64,000 nt of DNA from Salinilacustrithrix flava (GTDB taxonomy: Bacteria; Actinomycetota; Acidimicrobiia; Acidimicrobiales; Salinilacustritrichaceae). Position 1 is the stretch's first letter, and each line of letters begins with the position of its first letter. The stretch lies in the NCBI GenBank assembly GCA_024128875.1, contig JAMYFF010000001.1:744001-808000 (forward strand). Reading direction: 5' to 3'. Under the pieces are notes generated by a model. The model saw only the letters and a program-made list of their open reading frames with translations, searched no databases and had not been told where the DNA came from. The position numbers were made by a program, and so were the translations under genes. Below, piece by piece: positions 8,154 through 16,303 of the stretch.

Positions 8154-8942
8154 ATGGTCGCGGTTCGCAGGAGATCGGGCGGTGGACGCCGGACCACGGA
8201 GGCGCCCGGGCCGGCAGACCTGTCGGTGCTCGACCACCTGTCCGAGCTGCGGGACCGGATCATCAAGTCGGCAGCGGCCGTCACCGTGGGTGCCGTGGTC
8301 TGCTGGTTCCTCTACCCGTGGATCTTCGATGTCCTGGTCGACCCCTACTGCAGCCTGCAGGGTGCCGCGGTCGACGATTGCCGGCTCCTGCAGACCGAGC
8401 CCCTGGAGGCGTTCTCCATCCGCCTCAAGATCGCCGGCTACGGGGGCGTCGCGCTCGCCATGCCGGTCCTGCTGTGGCAGGTCTGGCGGTTCGTCGTCCC
8501 CGGGCTCCACGCGAACGAGAAGCGGTGGGCGTACCCGTTCGTGGGATCGGCGCTCGTGCTGTTCGTGCTCGGCGCCACCCTGGCGTTCCACACCCTCACC
8601 CCCGCGCTCGAGTTCCTCACCGAGGTCGGCGGCGAGGGCCTGCAGCAGCAGTTTCGCCCCGCCCCCTACTTCGAGCTCATCACCTACATGATGCTGGCCT
8701 TCGGTGTCGGCTTCGAGTTCCCCATCGTCCTCGTCTTCCTCCAGCTGGCAGGCGTCATCACCGCCTCGAGCCTGCGGAGCGCCCGGCGCTACGCCGTGGT
8801 CGGGATCGTCGTCGTCGTCGCCGTCATCACCCCATCGGGTGACCCCTACACGCTCGGCATCCTCTCGATCCCGATGTACCTCTTCTACGAGATCTCGATC
8901 CTCATCGGAACGCTCCTGACCCGCCGATCCGATGAGCGGTGA
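8154..8942 (+). CDS. tatC: Sec-independent protein translocase TatC
   Basis: Polytopic Tat core component of 262 residues that recognises twin-arginine signal peptides together with TatB. The N-terminal motif DHLSELRDRI is the TatC hallmark, followed by about six membrane segments. The conserved F-x-F-E-x-P motif is GVGFEFPIVL. It starts six bases after tatB and ends 23 bases before a convergent gene. The Tat-signal PhoX-like protein at 12872-14326 is a likely local client. Confidence 0.95.
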   Translation: MVAVRRRSGGGRRTTEAPGPADLSVLDHLSELRDRIIKSAAAVTVGAVVCWFLYPWIFDVLVDPYCSLQGAAVDDCRLLQTEPLEAFSIRLKIAGYGGVALAMPVLLWQVWRFVVPGLHANEKRWAYPFVGSALVLFVLGATLAFHTLTPALEFLTEVGGEGLQQQFRPAPYFELITYMMLAFGVGFEFPIVLVFLQLAGVITASSLRSARRYAVVGIVVVVAVITPSGDPYTLGILSIPMYLFYEISILIGTLLTRRSDER

Positions 8943-8964
8943 TCGCCGGGCACCGTCAGGCCGC

Positions 8965-9669
8965 TCACGCGAACCGCACGACTGGCCACCCCCGTGCCTT
9001 CGCCACCCGGCGCAGCGGACGGTCCGGGTTGACCGCCACCGGCTCGCGGCAGGCCTCGAGCACCGGGAGGTCCGAGGTGGAGTCGGCATATGCGGTGGCC
9101 GCATCCAAGGAGCCGGGTCCGAGGTCGTGCTCCAGCCGCTGCACCTTGCCGATGCCGTAGCAGAACGGGCCATCGAGACCGCCCGTGTAGCGGCTCCCGT
9201 CGACCTCGGCGCGGGTGCCCACGGCCCGTTGCGCACCGAGGCGGGACGCGATGGCCTCGACCAGCTCCTGGGGGCTCGCGGACAGGATCACGATGAAGTC
9301 GCCGGCCTCCTGGTGGCGACGCAGCAGCATCCGTGCGCCGGGCAGCACCTGGCGGCTGAGCGCACGACCGACCTCGTCGGTCAGCGCTCGCAGCTGCGCG
9401 ACGTCGGCGCCGGCGATGTGGCGGAGCGCGATGGTGCGGATGCGGTCGACGTCGTCATCGGTGGCCCCGCGGCGCCGGAACACCTGGTCCATCGCCAGCC
9501 CCGAGAGCAGCTGCTGACCGGAGACCATGCGGCGTCTGGCCATCACGCGGGCCAGCGCCACAAGGCTCGACCCGGCCAGCAACGTGCGATCCAGGTCGAA
9601 CACGGCAGGCCGACCGACCACCTCGGGCAGCGCCTCGGCCTCGCGTGCAGCGTGCTCCGATGCGGTCAT
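8965..9669 (-). CDS. HAD-superfamily phosphatase, SerB-like (HAD-IB)
   Basis: Cytoplasmic phosphohydrolase of 234 residues. Motif I is FDLDRTL with Asp25 and Asp27, motif II is ILSASPQE, Lys is in GIGKVQR, and motif III/IV is AYADSTSDLPVLE. HAD-IB family members act on phosphoserine or on lipid or phosphocholine phosphates, and the true substrate cannot be read from sequence. I chose ATG 9669, because the frame upstream lacks conserved sequence. It is convergent with tatC and divergent from ppk1. Confidence 0.8.
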   Translation of the reverse strand: MTASEHAAREAEALPEVVGRPAVFDLDRTLLAGSSLVALARVMARRRMVSGQQLLSGLAMDQVFRRRGATDDDVDRIRTIALRHIAGADVAQLRALTDEVGRALSRQVLPGARMLLRRHQEAGDFIVILSASPQELVEAIASRLGAQRAVGTRAEVDGSRYTGGLDGPFCYGIGKVQRLEHDLGPGSLDAATAYADSTSDLPVLEACREPVAVNPDRPLRRVAKARGWPVVRFA

Positions 9670-9754
9670 GGTCGTAGGACACCATCCCGACCTCTCCGCG
9701 ACGGATACCACGGGGGCACGGGGCATGAACGATGCGTGAAGTCGCCGCCCGCCT

Positions 9755-9782
9755 GCCGGGGGAGGGGACGGCATCCCCCGGC
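9755..9782. repeat. Perfect stem-loop in the HAD/ppk1 divergent region
   Basis: Nine-base arms 9755-9763 and 9774-9782 with a 10-base loop. It lies between the divergent HAD gene and ppk1 and could be a 5' leader structure of ppk1. Confidence 0.5.
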
Positions 9783-9801
9783 CGATGCGACGGGCCGACG
9801 C

Positions 9802-9830
9802 GAGGTGTCGCGGAGGTGACGGGACACCTC
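9802..9830. repeat. Inverted repeat GAGGTGTC upstream of ppk1
   Basis: GAGGTGTC (9802-9809) and GACACCTC (9823-9830) are separated by 13 bases. This is 78 bases before the ppk1 start, a possible operator for an unknown dimeric regulator. Confidence 0.4.
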
Positions 9831-9907
9831 ATGGCGCCTGAACGCTCGGTGGACCGAGCCCGAACGACGTCCCCGGGGTGCAGATCGGCACGAGGGGGGA
9901 TGCCAGC

Positions 9908-12151
9908 GTGGAGGAGGCGCTGACCCCCGTTCCCGACTCGATCAAGCAGACCGTGCACGAAGACCACCCAGGCCGCTGGCGGCGCTTCATCCGATGGTTC
10001 ACCCGATCGAGACGCCGGCCCGACCATGCCGCAGCGCCGACCGGGGTCGGTTCCACGGTCGAGGACGCCGCCGGGCTCGATCTCCGGCAACGTCCGGAGC
10101 GCTTCTTCAACCGCGAGCTGTCGTGGCTCGAGTTCAACGCGCGCGTGCTCGCCCTCGCCACCGACGACCAGGTGCCGCTGCTGGAGCGGGCCAAGTTCCT
10201 GGCGATCTTCTCGTCCAACCTCGATGAGTTCTTCCAGGTGCGGGTCGCCGGCCTGAAGGACCAGCTGTTCGCCGGTGTGCGCCGGCCATCCCACGACGGG
10301 CGCGCACCCGCCGAGCAGCTGGCGGCGATCCGCGACGTCGTGCTCGACCTGTGCCGCGACCACCAGCAGGTCTTCACCGGCGTGGTCGTCGCGCAGCTCG
10401 AGCGGGAGGGCATCCGGCTCACGCACCTGGCGCGGCTCCCGGAGCCCGAACGGGAGGCGATCGACCGGGTCTTCGACGAGCACGTGTTCCCGGTGCTCAC
10501 GCCGTTGGCGGTGGACCCGGGGCACCCCTTCCCCTACATCTCCAACCTGTCGCTCAACCTGGCGGTCCTGGTGGCCGACCCCGAGACCGGTGAGCGGCGG
10601 TTCGCCCGGGTGAAGGTTCCCTCGAACCTCGACCGCTTCCTCCGGGTGCCGGGCACCGCCTCCCTCGTCCCGCTCGAGGAGCTCATCGCCGATCGCCTCG
10701 ACCGGCTGTTCCCCAGCATGGATGTCCTCGAGTGGTCGCTGTTCCGGGTCACCCGCAACGCCGACCTCACCGTCGAGGACAACGAGGCCGACGACCTGCT
10801 CGAAGCGGTGGAGATGGAGCTGCGACGGCGACGGTTCGGTCGTGCCGTGCGGGTCGAGATCGGCGCCGACATGAGCGACGCGCTGCGCGACGTGCTCGTG
10901 CGAGAGCTGGACCTGGCTCCGGAAGACGTCTACGTCGTGCAGGGACTCCTGGACCTGACATCGCTCTGGTCGATCCACGCCTTGGAACGACCAGACCTGA
11001 AGGACAAGCACTGGGCCGGCACCACCCCATGGCACGCCGCCGGCGACGGCGTCCCTGCCGACTTCTTCGCTGAGATCCGACGTGGCGACATCCTCGTCCA
11101 CCACCCGTACTCGAGCTTCCACAACACGGTGGAGGCGTTCCTCCGACAGGCCTCCAAGGACCCTGGCGTGGTGGCCATCAAGATGACGCTGTACCGGACC
11201 TCCGGTGACAGTTCGATCATCCGGTCCCTGGTGCGGGCCGCGGAGTCGGGCAAGCAGGTGGCGGTGCTGGTCGAGCTGAAGGCCCGCTTCGACGAGGCCC
11301 GCAACATCGAGTGGGCCAAGGCGCTCGAGGAGGTCGGCGTCCACGTCGTCTACGGGATCGTCGGCCTCAAGACCCACACCAAGACGCTGCTCGTGGTGCG
11401 CGAGGAGCGCGACGGTCTCCGCCGCTACTGCCACATCGGGACGGGCAACTACAACCCGAAGACGGCGACGATCTACGAGGACCTCGGCCTCTTCACCACC
11501 GACCCCGCCATCGGCACCGACCTGTCCCAGCTGTTCAACTACCTCACCGGGTTCAGCAGCGCCGTGGACTACGAGAAGCTCGTCGTCGCCCCGGATCACC
11601 TCCGCCGACGGTTCGAGGGGCTGATCGCCGGCGAGGCCCAGCACGGCAGCGGTGGGCGCATCGTGGCGAAGATGAACAGCCTCTCCGATCCGGCGATGAT
11701 CGACGCGCTCTACGCCGCCGCGGCCGCTGGCGTGGAGGTCGACCTCATCGTGCGGGGCATCTGCTGCCTCCGGCCAGGGGTGCCGGGGCTGTCCGAGAAC
11801 ATCCGCGTGCGGTCCATCGTCGGCCGCTACCTCGAGCACAGCCGCATCTACCGCTTCGCGAACGGCGCCGGGACGGGGCGACCGCTGCACCTCATCGGCT
11901 CCGCCGACCTCATGACCCGCAACATCAACCGCCGGGTGGAGGCGCTCACGCCGGTCGAGGCGCCCGAGCTCCAGGAGCGGCTCGACGAGATCCTCGACGT
12001 CAACCTCGCTGACGACCAGCTGGCCTGGTCCCTGGACGGCGACGGCCGCTGGCGGCGCGAGCTGGGTGAAGCAGAGGGCGGCGTCCACACCCACGTTGCG
12101 CTCCAGCAGGCGGCGCTGAACCGCATCCGTCACCTCGCGCACGAACGCTGA
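9908..12151 (+). CDS. ppk1: Polyphosphate kinase 1
   Basis: Makes polyphosphate from ATP reversibly, 747 residues. After a non-conserved basic N-terminus, the PPK1 domains start at RFFNRELSWLEFNARVL. SSNLDEFFQVRVAGL, VAIKMTLYRTSGDSSIIRSL and the catalytic His region in GLKTHTKTLLVV follow. The later motifs CHIGTGNYNPKTA and RYLEHSRIYRF hold the second His, and SADLMTRNINRRVE is near the end. I chose GTG 9908 because GAGGGGGG lies eight bases before it. Its position between pst/tat and phoX fits a role in phosphate storage. No PHO box was seen directly upstream. Confidence 0.96.
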   Translation: MEEALTPVPDSIKQTVHEDHPGRWRRFIRWFTRSRRRPDHAAAPTGVGSTVEDAAGLDLRQRPERFFNRELSWLEFNARVLALATDDQVPLLERAKFLAIFSSNLDEFFQVRVAGLKDQLFAGVRRPSHDGRAPAEQLAAIRDVVLDLCRDHQQVFTGVVVAQLEREGIRLTHLARLPEPEREAIDRVFDEHVFPVLTPLAVDPGHPFPYISNLSLNLAVLVADPETGERRFARVKVPSNLDRFLRVPGTASLVPLEELIADRLDRLFPSMDVLEWSLFRVTRNADLTVEDNEADDLLEAVEMELRRRRFGRAVRVEIGADMSDALRDVLVRELDLAPEDVYVVQGLLDLTSLWSIHALERPDLKDKHWAGTTPWHAAGDGVPADFFAEIRRGDILVHHPYSSFHNTVEAFLRQASKDPGVVAIKMTLYRTSGDSSIIRSLVRAAESGKQVAVLVELKARFDEARNIEWAKALEEVGVHVVYGIVGLKTHTKTLLVVREERDGLRRYCHIGTGNYNPKTATIYEDLGLFTTDPAIGTDLSQLFNYLTGFSSAVDYEKLVVAPDHLRRRFEGLIAGEAQHGSGGRIVAKMNSLSDPAMIDALYAAAAAGVEVDLIVRGICCLRPGVPGLSENIRVRSIVGRYLEHSRIYRFANGAGTGRPLHLIGSADLMTRNINRRVEALTPVEAPELQERLDEILDVNLADDQLAWSLDGDGRWRRELGEAEGGVHTHVALQQAALNRIRHLAHER

Positions 12152-12164
12152 TGGTGCGGTGACG

Positions 12165-12617
12165 TCAGGTGTCGCTGGGATCGTGAACGATCAGCACGCT
12201 CATCGGAGCATGCGCGGCGACCCGGGCCGAGACGCTGCCCCGGAGGAACCGCTGCACCCTGCCGAGGCCTCGGCTGCCGACCACGACGAGGGTGGCGCCC
12301 TCGCGCTCGGAGACGTCGATGATCGCCGCGGCGGGATCATCGGCGACGATGTGTCCCTCGCAGCGCGTGCCGCGGCCCCGGAGGCGCTCCAGCGCAGGGT
12401 GTTGCCGTTCCTTCTCTGCGGCAGCTGGGTCGTAGGTGTACCGGAACTCCTCCGGTAGCTCCTTCACCTGCTGCATGAGCCGGGTGGTCGACTCGGGGTG
12501 GAACGCAGTCACCACGTGCACCGTCCCGTCCGGCGCGACCTGATCGGCTGCGACCTCGACCGCCCGATCGGCGTCGCTGGAGCCGTCGTACCCGACGACG
12601 ACCGTGTCGTAACTCAT
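12165..12617 (-). CDS. Universal stress protein (UspA family)
   Basis: Single Usp domain of 150 residues. It starts YDTVVVGYDGSSDADRAV and ends with the ATP-binding motif GSRGLGRVQRFLRGSVS (G-2x-G-9x-G-S), so nucleotide binding is expected. The ATG at 12617 is preceded by AGAGGAG at good spacing; an in-frame upstream start lacks such a site. It is convergent with ppk1, 13 bases away. Confidence 0.88.
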   Translation of the reverse strand: MSYDTVVVGYDGSSDADRAVEVAADQVAPDGTVHVVTAFHPESTTRLMQQVKELPEEFRYTYDPAAAEKERQHPALERLRGRGTRCEGHIVADDPAAAIIDVSEREGATLVVVGSRGLGRVQRFLRGSVSARVAAHAPMSVLIVHDPSDT

Positions 12618-12761
12618 CGCACCCGCTCCTCTCGGTGGCGTCATCGCCGATGACCCTCATGCCGAGCATCCGTGATCACCAGGGTCGGCGGAAGGGGCGA
12701 AGGTCACTCCACCGAATGCTGATCTGCCGGCCAACCCGGCTGCGGGAAGGGGCCGGAGCCG

Positions 12762-12799
12762 GTTCACCGAAGGTTCACCTGCTCGTGATCTCGTTCACG
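12762..12799 (+). promoter_or_regulatory. PHO-box-like direct repeats upstream of the phoX gene
   Basis: GTTCACC occurs at 12762-12768 and again exactly 11 bp later at 12773-12779, with GTTCACG at 12793-12799. The 11-bp phased GTTCACC unit is the same as upstream of pstS (2121-2142). It lies about 75-110 bp before the phoX start codon. This supports control by the phosphate response regulator. Confidence 0.65.
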
Positions 12800-12871
12800 A
12801 AGGGCTGGTGGCCGTGGCAGGCGAAGTGTGGGTGAGCATCAGCCCGCCACCTGCTCCTGGAGCCGCTCATC

Positions 12872-14326
12872 ATGGGACAGCTCGATCGTCGTCGCTTCCT
12901 CGCCCTCGGACTCGCCGCCACCGGTACGGCCGCATCGTTCGGCCCCGGCTTCTGGCACCGGGCCTACGCGGCCGATGCCGTACCCGGCGACGGGCCCTAC
13001 GGCTCGATCGCCGGCCGATCGCCGGACGAGAACGGGATCATCCTCCCCGATGGCTTCACCTCGAGGGTCGTGGCCCGGGCGGGTGAGGTCCTCCCGGGCG
13101 AATCCGGCTACGCCTGGCACTCCGACCCCGACGGCGGCGCGGTGTTCCCCACCGGTGACGATGGCGGCTGGATCTACGTCTCGAACCAGGAGGAGCGCTT
13201 CGACCTGACCGGCGGAGGCGTGGGGGCGATCCGCTTCGACGCCGACGGCGAGGTCATCGATGCATACCGGATCTTGGATGGGACCTACACGAACTGCGCC
13301 GGCGGCCCGACCCCGTGGGGGACCTGGCTGTCCTGCGAGGAGCACCCGACCGGGCTCGTGTGGGAGTGCGACCCGTTCGGGGTCGACGAGGCGGTGGCCC
13401 GCCCGGCCATGGGAGCGTTCTTCCACGAGGCCGCGTTCGTCGACGATCGGCCGGACCAGCAGTGCGTCTACCTGACGGAGGACGCCAACTCCGACGGCCG
13501 GTTCTACCGCTTCACTCCGACGACCTACCCCGACCTGTCGGCCGGGGTGCTGGAGGCGGCAGTCGCCTCGGAAGCCGACGGCACCGGGACGATCAGCTGG
13601 GTCGAGGTCGACCCGGTCCTCACCGCCCCGGACGCCGCCGCGAAGGGAGCCCACTCCTATGTCGGTGCCGAGGGCATCTGGATCGACACCGGCCTGGTGT
13701 ACTTCACCACCAAGGGCGACAACACGGTCTGGGTGTACGACCCGATCAGCTCGACGATGGACATCGTGTACCGAGCCGCCGACTTCCCCGGCGGTGCGGA
13801 CGCGGCGCCGCTGACCGGCGTCGACAACATCGTGTTCAACGAGGCCGGTGAGCTGTACGTCGCCGAGGACGGCGGCAACATGGAGCTGGTGCTGATCACC
13901 CCCGACCGGGTGGTCGCGCCGTTCCTGCGCATCGTGGGCCAGGACGGATCGGAGATCGCCGGGCCGGCCTTCGACCCCAGCGGCACCCGCCTCTACTTCT
14001 CCTCGATGCGGGGCACCTCCGGTGACTTCTCGGCCGATGGCATCACCTACGAGATCACCGGTCCGTTCAACACGACTCGCGCGGCTCCGTCCACGACCAC
14101 CACCACGGCCCCGGCCGCACCCACGACGACCCTCGCCGGACTGGGTGCTGAGGAGCCGGAGCCCAGCCCGGGCGCCGTGGCGACCCTGCCGGCGACCGGG
14201 GGCGGAGGAGCGTCAGGCGCCACCCTGGTCCTGCTCGGCGCGGCCGCGGCGAGCGTGGCCGCACGCCGGCGCCTCGCTGTCGAGGACCGGACGGGCGCCG
14301 ACGCCGAAGGATCGGCCCGCTCCTGA
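12872..14326 (+). CDS. PhoX-like (DUF839) phosphatase with Tat signal and LPxTG anchor
   Basis: Probable secreted calcium-dependent alkaline phosphatase-like protein of 484 residues. The N-terminus is a twin-arginine signal (DRRRFLALGLAATGTAA, AYA cleavage). The body is DUF839/PhoX-type beta-propeller sequence with motifs GGPTPWGTWLSCEE, ECDPFG and YLTEDANSDGRFYRF. The C-terminus has a Thr/Pro-rich linker, LPATG at 439-443, a hydrophobic helix and ARRR, and then an unusually long 17-residue tail. The combination predicts Tat export followed by sortase anchoring. TatABC is encoded 4 kb upstream and PHO-box-like repeats precede the gene. No sortase gene is in the window. Confidence 0.85.
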   Translation: MGQLDRRRFLALGLAATGTAASFGPGFWHRAYAADAVPGDGPYGSIAGRSPDENGIILPDGFTSRVVARAGEVLPGESGYAWHSDPDGGAVFPTGDDGGWIYVSNQEERFDLTGGGVGAIRFDADGEVIDAYRILDGTYTNCAGGPTPWGTWLSCEEHPTGLVWECDPFGVDEAVARPAMGAFFHEAAFVDDRPDQQCVYLTEDANSDGRFYRFTPTTYPDLSAGVLEAAVASEADGTGTISWVEVDPVLTAPDAAAKGAHSYVGAEGIWIDTGLVYFTTKGDNTVWVYDPISSTMDIVYRAADFPGGADAAPLTGVDNIVFNEAGELYVAEDGGNMELVLITPDRVVAPFLRIVGQDGSEIAGPAFDPSGTRLYFSSMRGTSGDFSADGITYEITGPFNTTRAAPSTTTTTAPAAPTTTLAGLGAEEPEPSPGAVATLPATGGGGASGATLVLLGAAAASVAARRRLAVEDRTGADAEGSARS

Positions 14327-14420
14327 GCTCAACCGACGACTGTCGAATCTTCAGCGGTCGTTCACCGCATCGGCGTGCGCTCGTCGTCCGCCGGCGACGT
14401 GTGGATGGTCCGCTGTCCCC

Positions 14421-14780
14421 ATGCAGGGAACGGAGGTGCCGACCGCTCGGGAGGCGATGCACTGGGCGTTCCGACCCACCCCGGTCGACCTTGGCTCGGT
14501 GACCGTCGAGGTCCACGGGACGCCGGCGATGGAGGCGCTGTGGCGGCTGGCGGATGCCATCGAACCGCACACCTCGGCGGGTGCGACGGTGATCCTGGAC
14601 CTCGACGGCCTCGTGCTCACGTCCTCGAGGATGATGCGCGGCTTCATCGCACACCTGAACGCACGCGGGATGGCATCGAACACGGTGCTGCGCTGCAGCC
14701 GCTCGACCGGCCGCAAGCTGCTCCGTCGCTGGGCCGGCACCTCGATGCCGATCGTGGGGAGCGACGCGAGCGGACGGTGA
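14421..14780 (+). CDS. Possible STAS-domain protein
   Basis: 119 residues, not firmly recognised. The segment ATVILDLDGLVLTSSRMMRGFIAHLNARG and the following helix resemble the core strand-helix of STAS (anti-sigma antagonist) domains. However, the usual phosphorylatable DSS is replaced by TSS. No good ribosome binding site or -10 is visible, and ATG 14457 is an alternative start. It stands alone between phoX and a tRNA gene. Confidence 0.5.
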   Translation: MQGTEVPTAREAMHWAFRPTPVDLGSVTVEVHGTPAMEALWRLADAIEPHTSAGATVILDLDGLVLTSSRMMRGFIAHLNARGMASNTVLRCSRSTGRKLLRRWAGTSMPIVGSDASGR

Positions 14781-14792
14781 AGGTGGAGTGGG

Positions 14793-14866
14793 TGGAGCGG
14801 GTGACGGGAATCGAACCCGCGTTCTCAGCTTGGGAAGCTGACGTTCTGCCATTGAACTACACCCGC
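14793..14866 (-). tRNA. tRNA-Gly (anticodon CCC)
   Basis: The minus strand folds into a full cloverleaf of 74 bases including an encoded CCA. The acceptor stem is GCGGGTG/CACCCGC with U discriminator. The anticodon stem is TCAGC/GCTGA around the loop TTCCCAA, giving anticodon CCC. The T arm contains GGTTCGATTCC. Confidence 0.96.
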
Positions 14867-14987
14867 AGGACGGCGCCGGGGCCCCGTCTGAGGCCGCCCA
14901 TCCTAGGCACGGCGGGCGCGGCCGGGTCATCCTGACGGCACCGAATGGGCGGTTCGGGGCATCCCCACCACGGTCGATCGCCTGGCA

Positions 14988-14993
14988 TACCGT
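14988..14993 (+). promoter_or_regulatory. Candidate leaderless -10 (TACCGT)
   Basis: TACCGT then six bases before the GTG start at 15000 of the small HTH protein. Confidence 0.45.
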
Positions 14994-14999
14994 TGGGGC

Positions 15000-15302
15000 G
15001 TGGAACAGCGCCGAGAGGGCACCGTCACCGCCCGAGTCGGGCGGGGCGACATCGAGATCGACCTGGCGGCGGACTCCGCCATGCGCGAGGCCGTGGCCGA
15101 GCTCACCCGGGGCGACGTCAACCAGCGCCTCGAGGCCGCGCAACGACTCCGCCACGCCGCTGAGGCCCTCGTCGCCGAGCTGGTGGCCGAGGCCCGCAAG
15201 AAGGGCGCCACCTGGTCCGACATCGGCGACACCCTCGGCGTCTCCACCCAGGCCGCGCACCAGAAGTACCGCTGGGTCGCGGCCCGCTCCCGCCAGTCCT
15301 GA
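15000..15302 (+). CDS. Small helix-turn-helix-like protein
   Basis: 100 residues from GTG 15000. The N-terminal half is charged. The C-terminal part, GATWSDIGDTLGVSTQAAHQKYRW, is a helix-turn-helix of the type where a W-x-x-I-G-x-x-L-G-V-S-x-Q-A-A-H helix contacts DNA. The target is unknown. It is 31 bases upstream of dcd but each gene seems to have its own leaderless start. Confidence 0.65.
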   Translation: MEQRREGTVTARVGRGDIEIDLAADSAMREAVAELTRGDVNQRLEAAQRLRHAAEALVAELVAEARKKGATWSDIGDTLGVSTQAAHQKYRWVAARSRQS

Positions 15303-15320
15303 CCCTGGACGGCGGCCACC

Positions 15321-15326
15321 TAACCT
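15321..15326 (+). promoter_or_regulatory. Candidate leaderless -10 (TAACCT) of dcd
   Basis: TAACCT followed by seven bases and the GTG at 15334. Confidence 0.45.
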
Positions 15327-15333
15327 GCCCGCC

Positions 15334-15900
15334 GTGATCCTCTCCGACCACACGATCCGCGAAGAGCTGGCCAACGGTCGCATCGTCATCGACCCGCTGG
15401 ACGAGTCCTTCATCCAGCCGTCGTCGGTCGACCTCACCCTCGACCCCCGGTTCCTCGTGTTCCGCAACCACACCCGCGGGATGATCGACGTGAAGGAGGA
15501 CGCGAGCGACCTGACCGAGATGATCACGGTCGAGGACGACCAGCCCTTCGTCCTCCACCCCGGCGAGTTCGTGCTCGGCGCCACCCTCGAGCGCATCGGC
15601 GTTCCGGACGATCTCGTCGCCCGCCTCGACGGCAAGTCCAGCCTCGGCCGGCTCGGTCTGCTGATCCACTCCACCGCCGGCTTCATCGACCCGGGCTTCT
15701 ACGGCCAGATCACCCTCGAGCTGTCGAACGTGCACAACCTGCCGATCACGCTCTACCCGAAGATGAAGATCGGCCAGGTCAGCTTCCTGCGCATGACCAC
15801 CGCCGCCGACGTCCCCTACGGCACCGGCGCCCTGAAGTCGAAGTACCACGGCCAGGACGGCCCCACGCCCAGCCAGTACTGGAAGAACTTCGAGCAGTAG
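15334..15900 (+). CDS. dcd: dCTP deaminase
   Basis: Deaminates dCTP toward dUMP supply for thymidylate synthesis, 188 residues. It begins MILSDHTIREELANGRI and contains QPSSVDLTLDPRF, the Arg/Ser motif DGKSSLGRLGL and the trimer active-site motif STAGFIDPGFYGQITLELSN. Many actinobacterial enzymes of this type are bifunctional and release dUMP directly, and that is likely here but cannot be read from motifs alone. It starts at GTG and ends one base before the convergent receiver-like gene. Confidence 0.93.
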   Translation: MILSDHTIREELANGRIVIDPLDESFIQPSSVDLTLDPRFLVFRNHTRGMIDVKEDASDLTEMITVEDDQPFVLHPGEFVLGATLERIGVPDDLVARLDGKSSLGRLGLLIHSTAGFIDPGFYGQITLELSNVHNLPITLYPKMKIGQVSFLRMTTAADVPYGTGALKSKYHGQDGPTPSQYWKNFEQ

Positions 15901-15901
15901 C

Positions 15902-16303
15902 TCAGCGCGACGAGGCGAGCTGCTCGTCGATCGCGGCCAGAAGGTCCCGGGCGTGCACCGGACGCTCCAGGTGCGCGTCGGCACCCGAGGCGAGGAGCAC
16001 GCCGCGGTTGCCGGGCCCCTCGACGACGACCACCCGGCACGAGGACACCCGGTCGTCGTCGTGGCTGCGCACCAGGTCGAGCAGCTGCAGGGCCGAACCG
16101 AGCCCGGCGCGGGGCAGGTCGACGATGATGCAGCGGGGGAGCGTGCTCGACGACGTCTCCAGCGCCGGCGTCACCTCGCTGGCCTTCACGGACCGCAGCC
16201 CGTGGCGGACGACGAGCCGGGACATGATCTCCACCGCTCCCGGTTCGTCGCCGACGATGAGGACGACCGGTGGCTGGCGCCGATCGATCGTCCCCACGCT
16301 CAA
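15902..16303 (-). CDS. Degenerate receiver-domain protein
   Basis: 133 residues resembling a stand-alone response-regulator receiver. The strand VVLIVGDEPGAVEIM holds a shifted acidic pair. CIIVDLPRAGLG carries a possible phospho-acceptor Asp. The usual Lys-Pro is replaced by Arg-Pro in LERPVHARDLL, so normal phosphotransfer is doubtful. The TTG start overlaps the stop of the Fe-S oxidoreductase gene as TTGA, so it is the last gene of that operon. Confidence 0.7.
   Translation of the reverse strand: MSVGTIDRRQPPVVLIVGDEPGAVEIMSRLVVRHGLRSVKASEVTPALETSSSTLPRCIIVDLPRAGLGSALQLLDLVRSHDDDRVSSCRVVVVEGPGNRGVLLASGADAHLERPVHARDLLAAIDEQLASSR

Noticed and set aside
14327..14420. Single GTTCACC in the gap after phoX as another PHO box
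   Set aside because: No second unit at 11-bp spacing.
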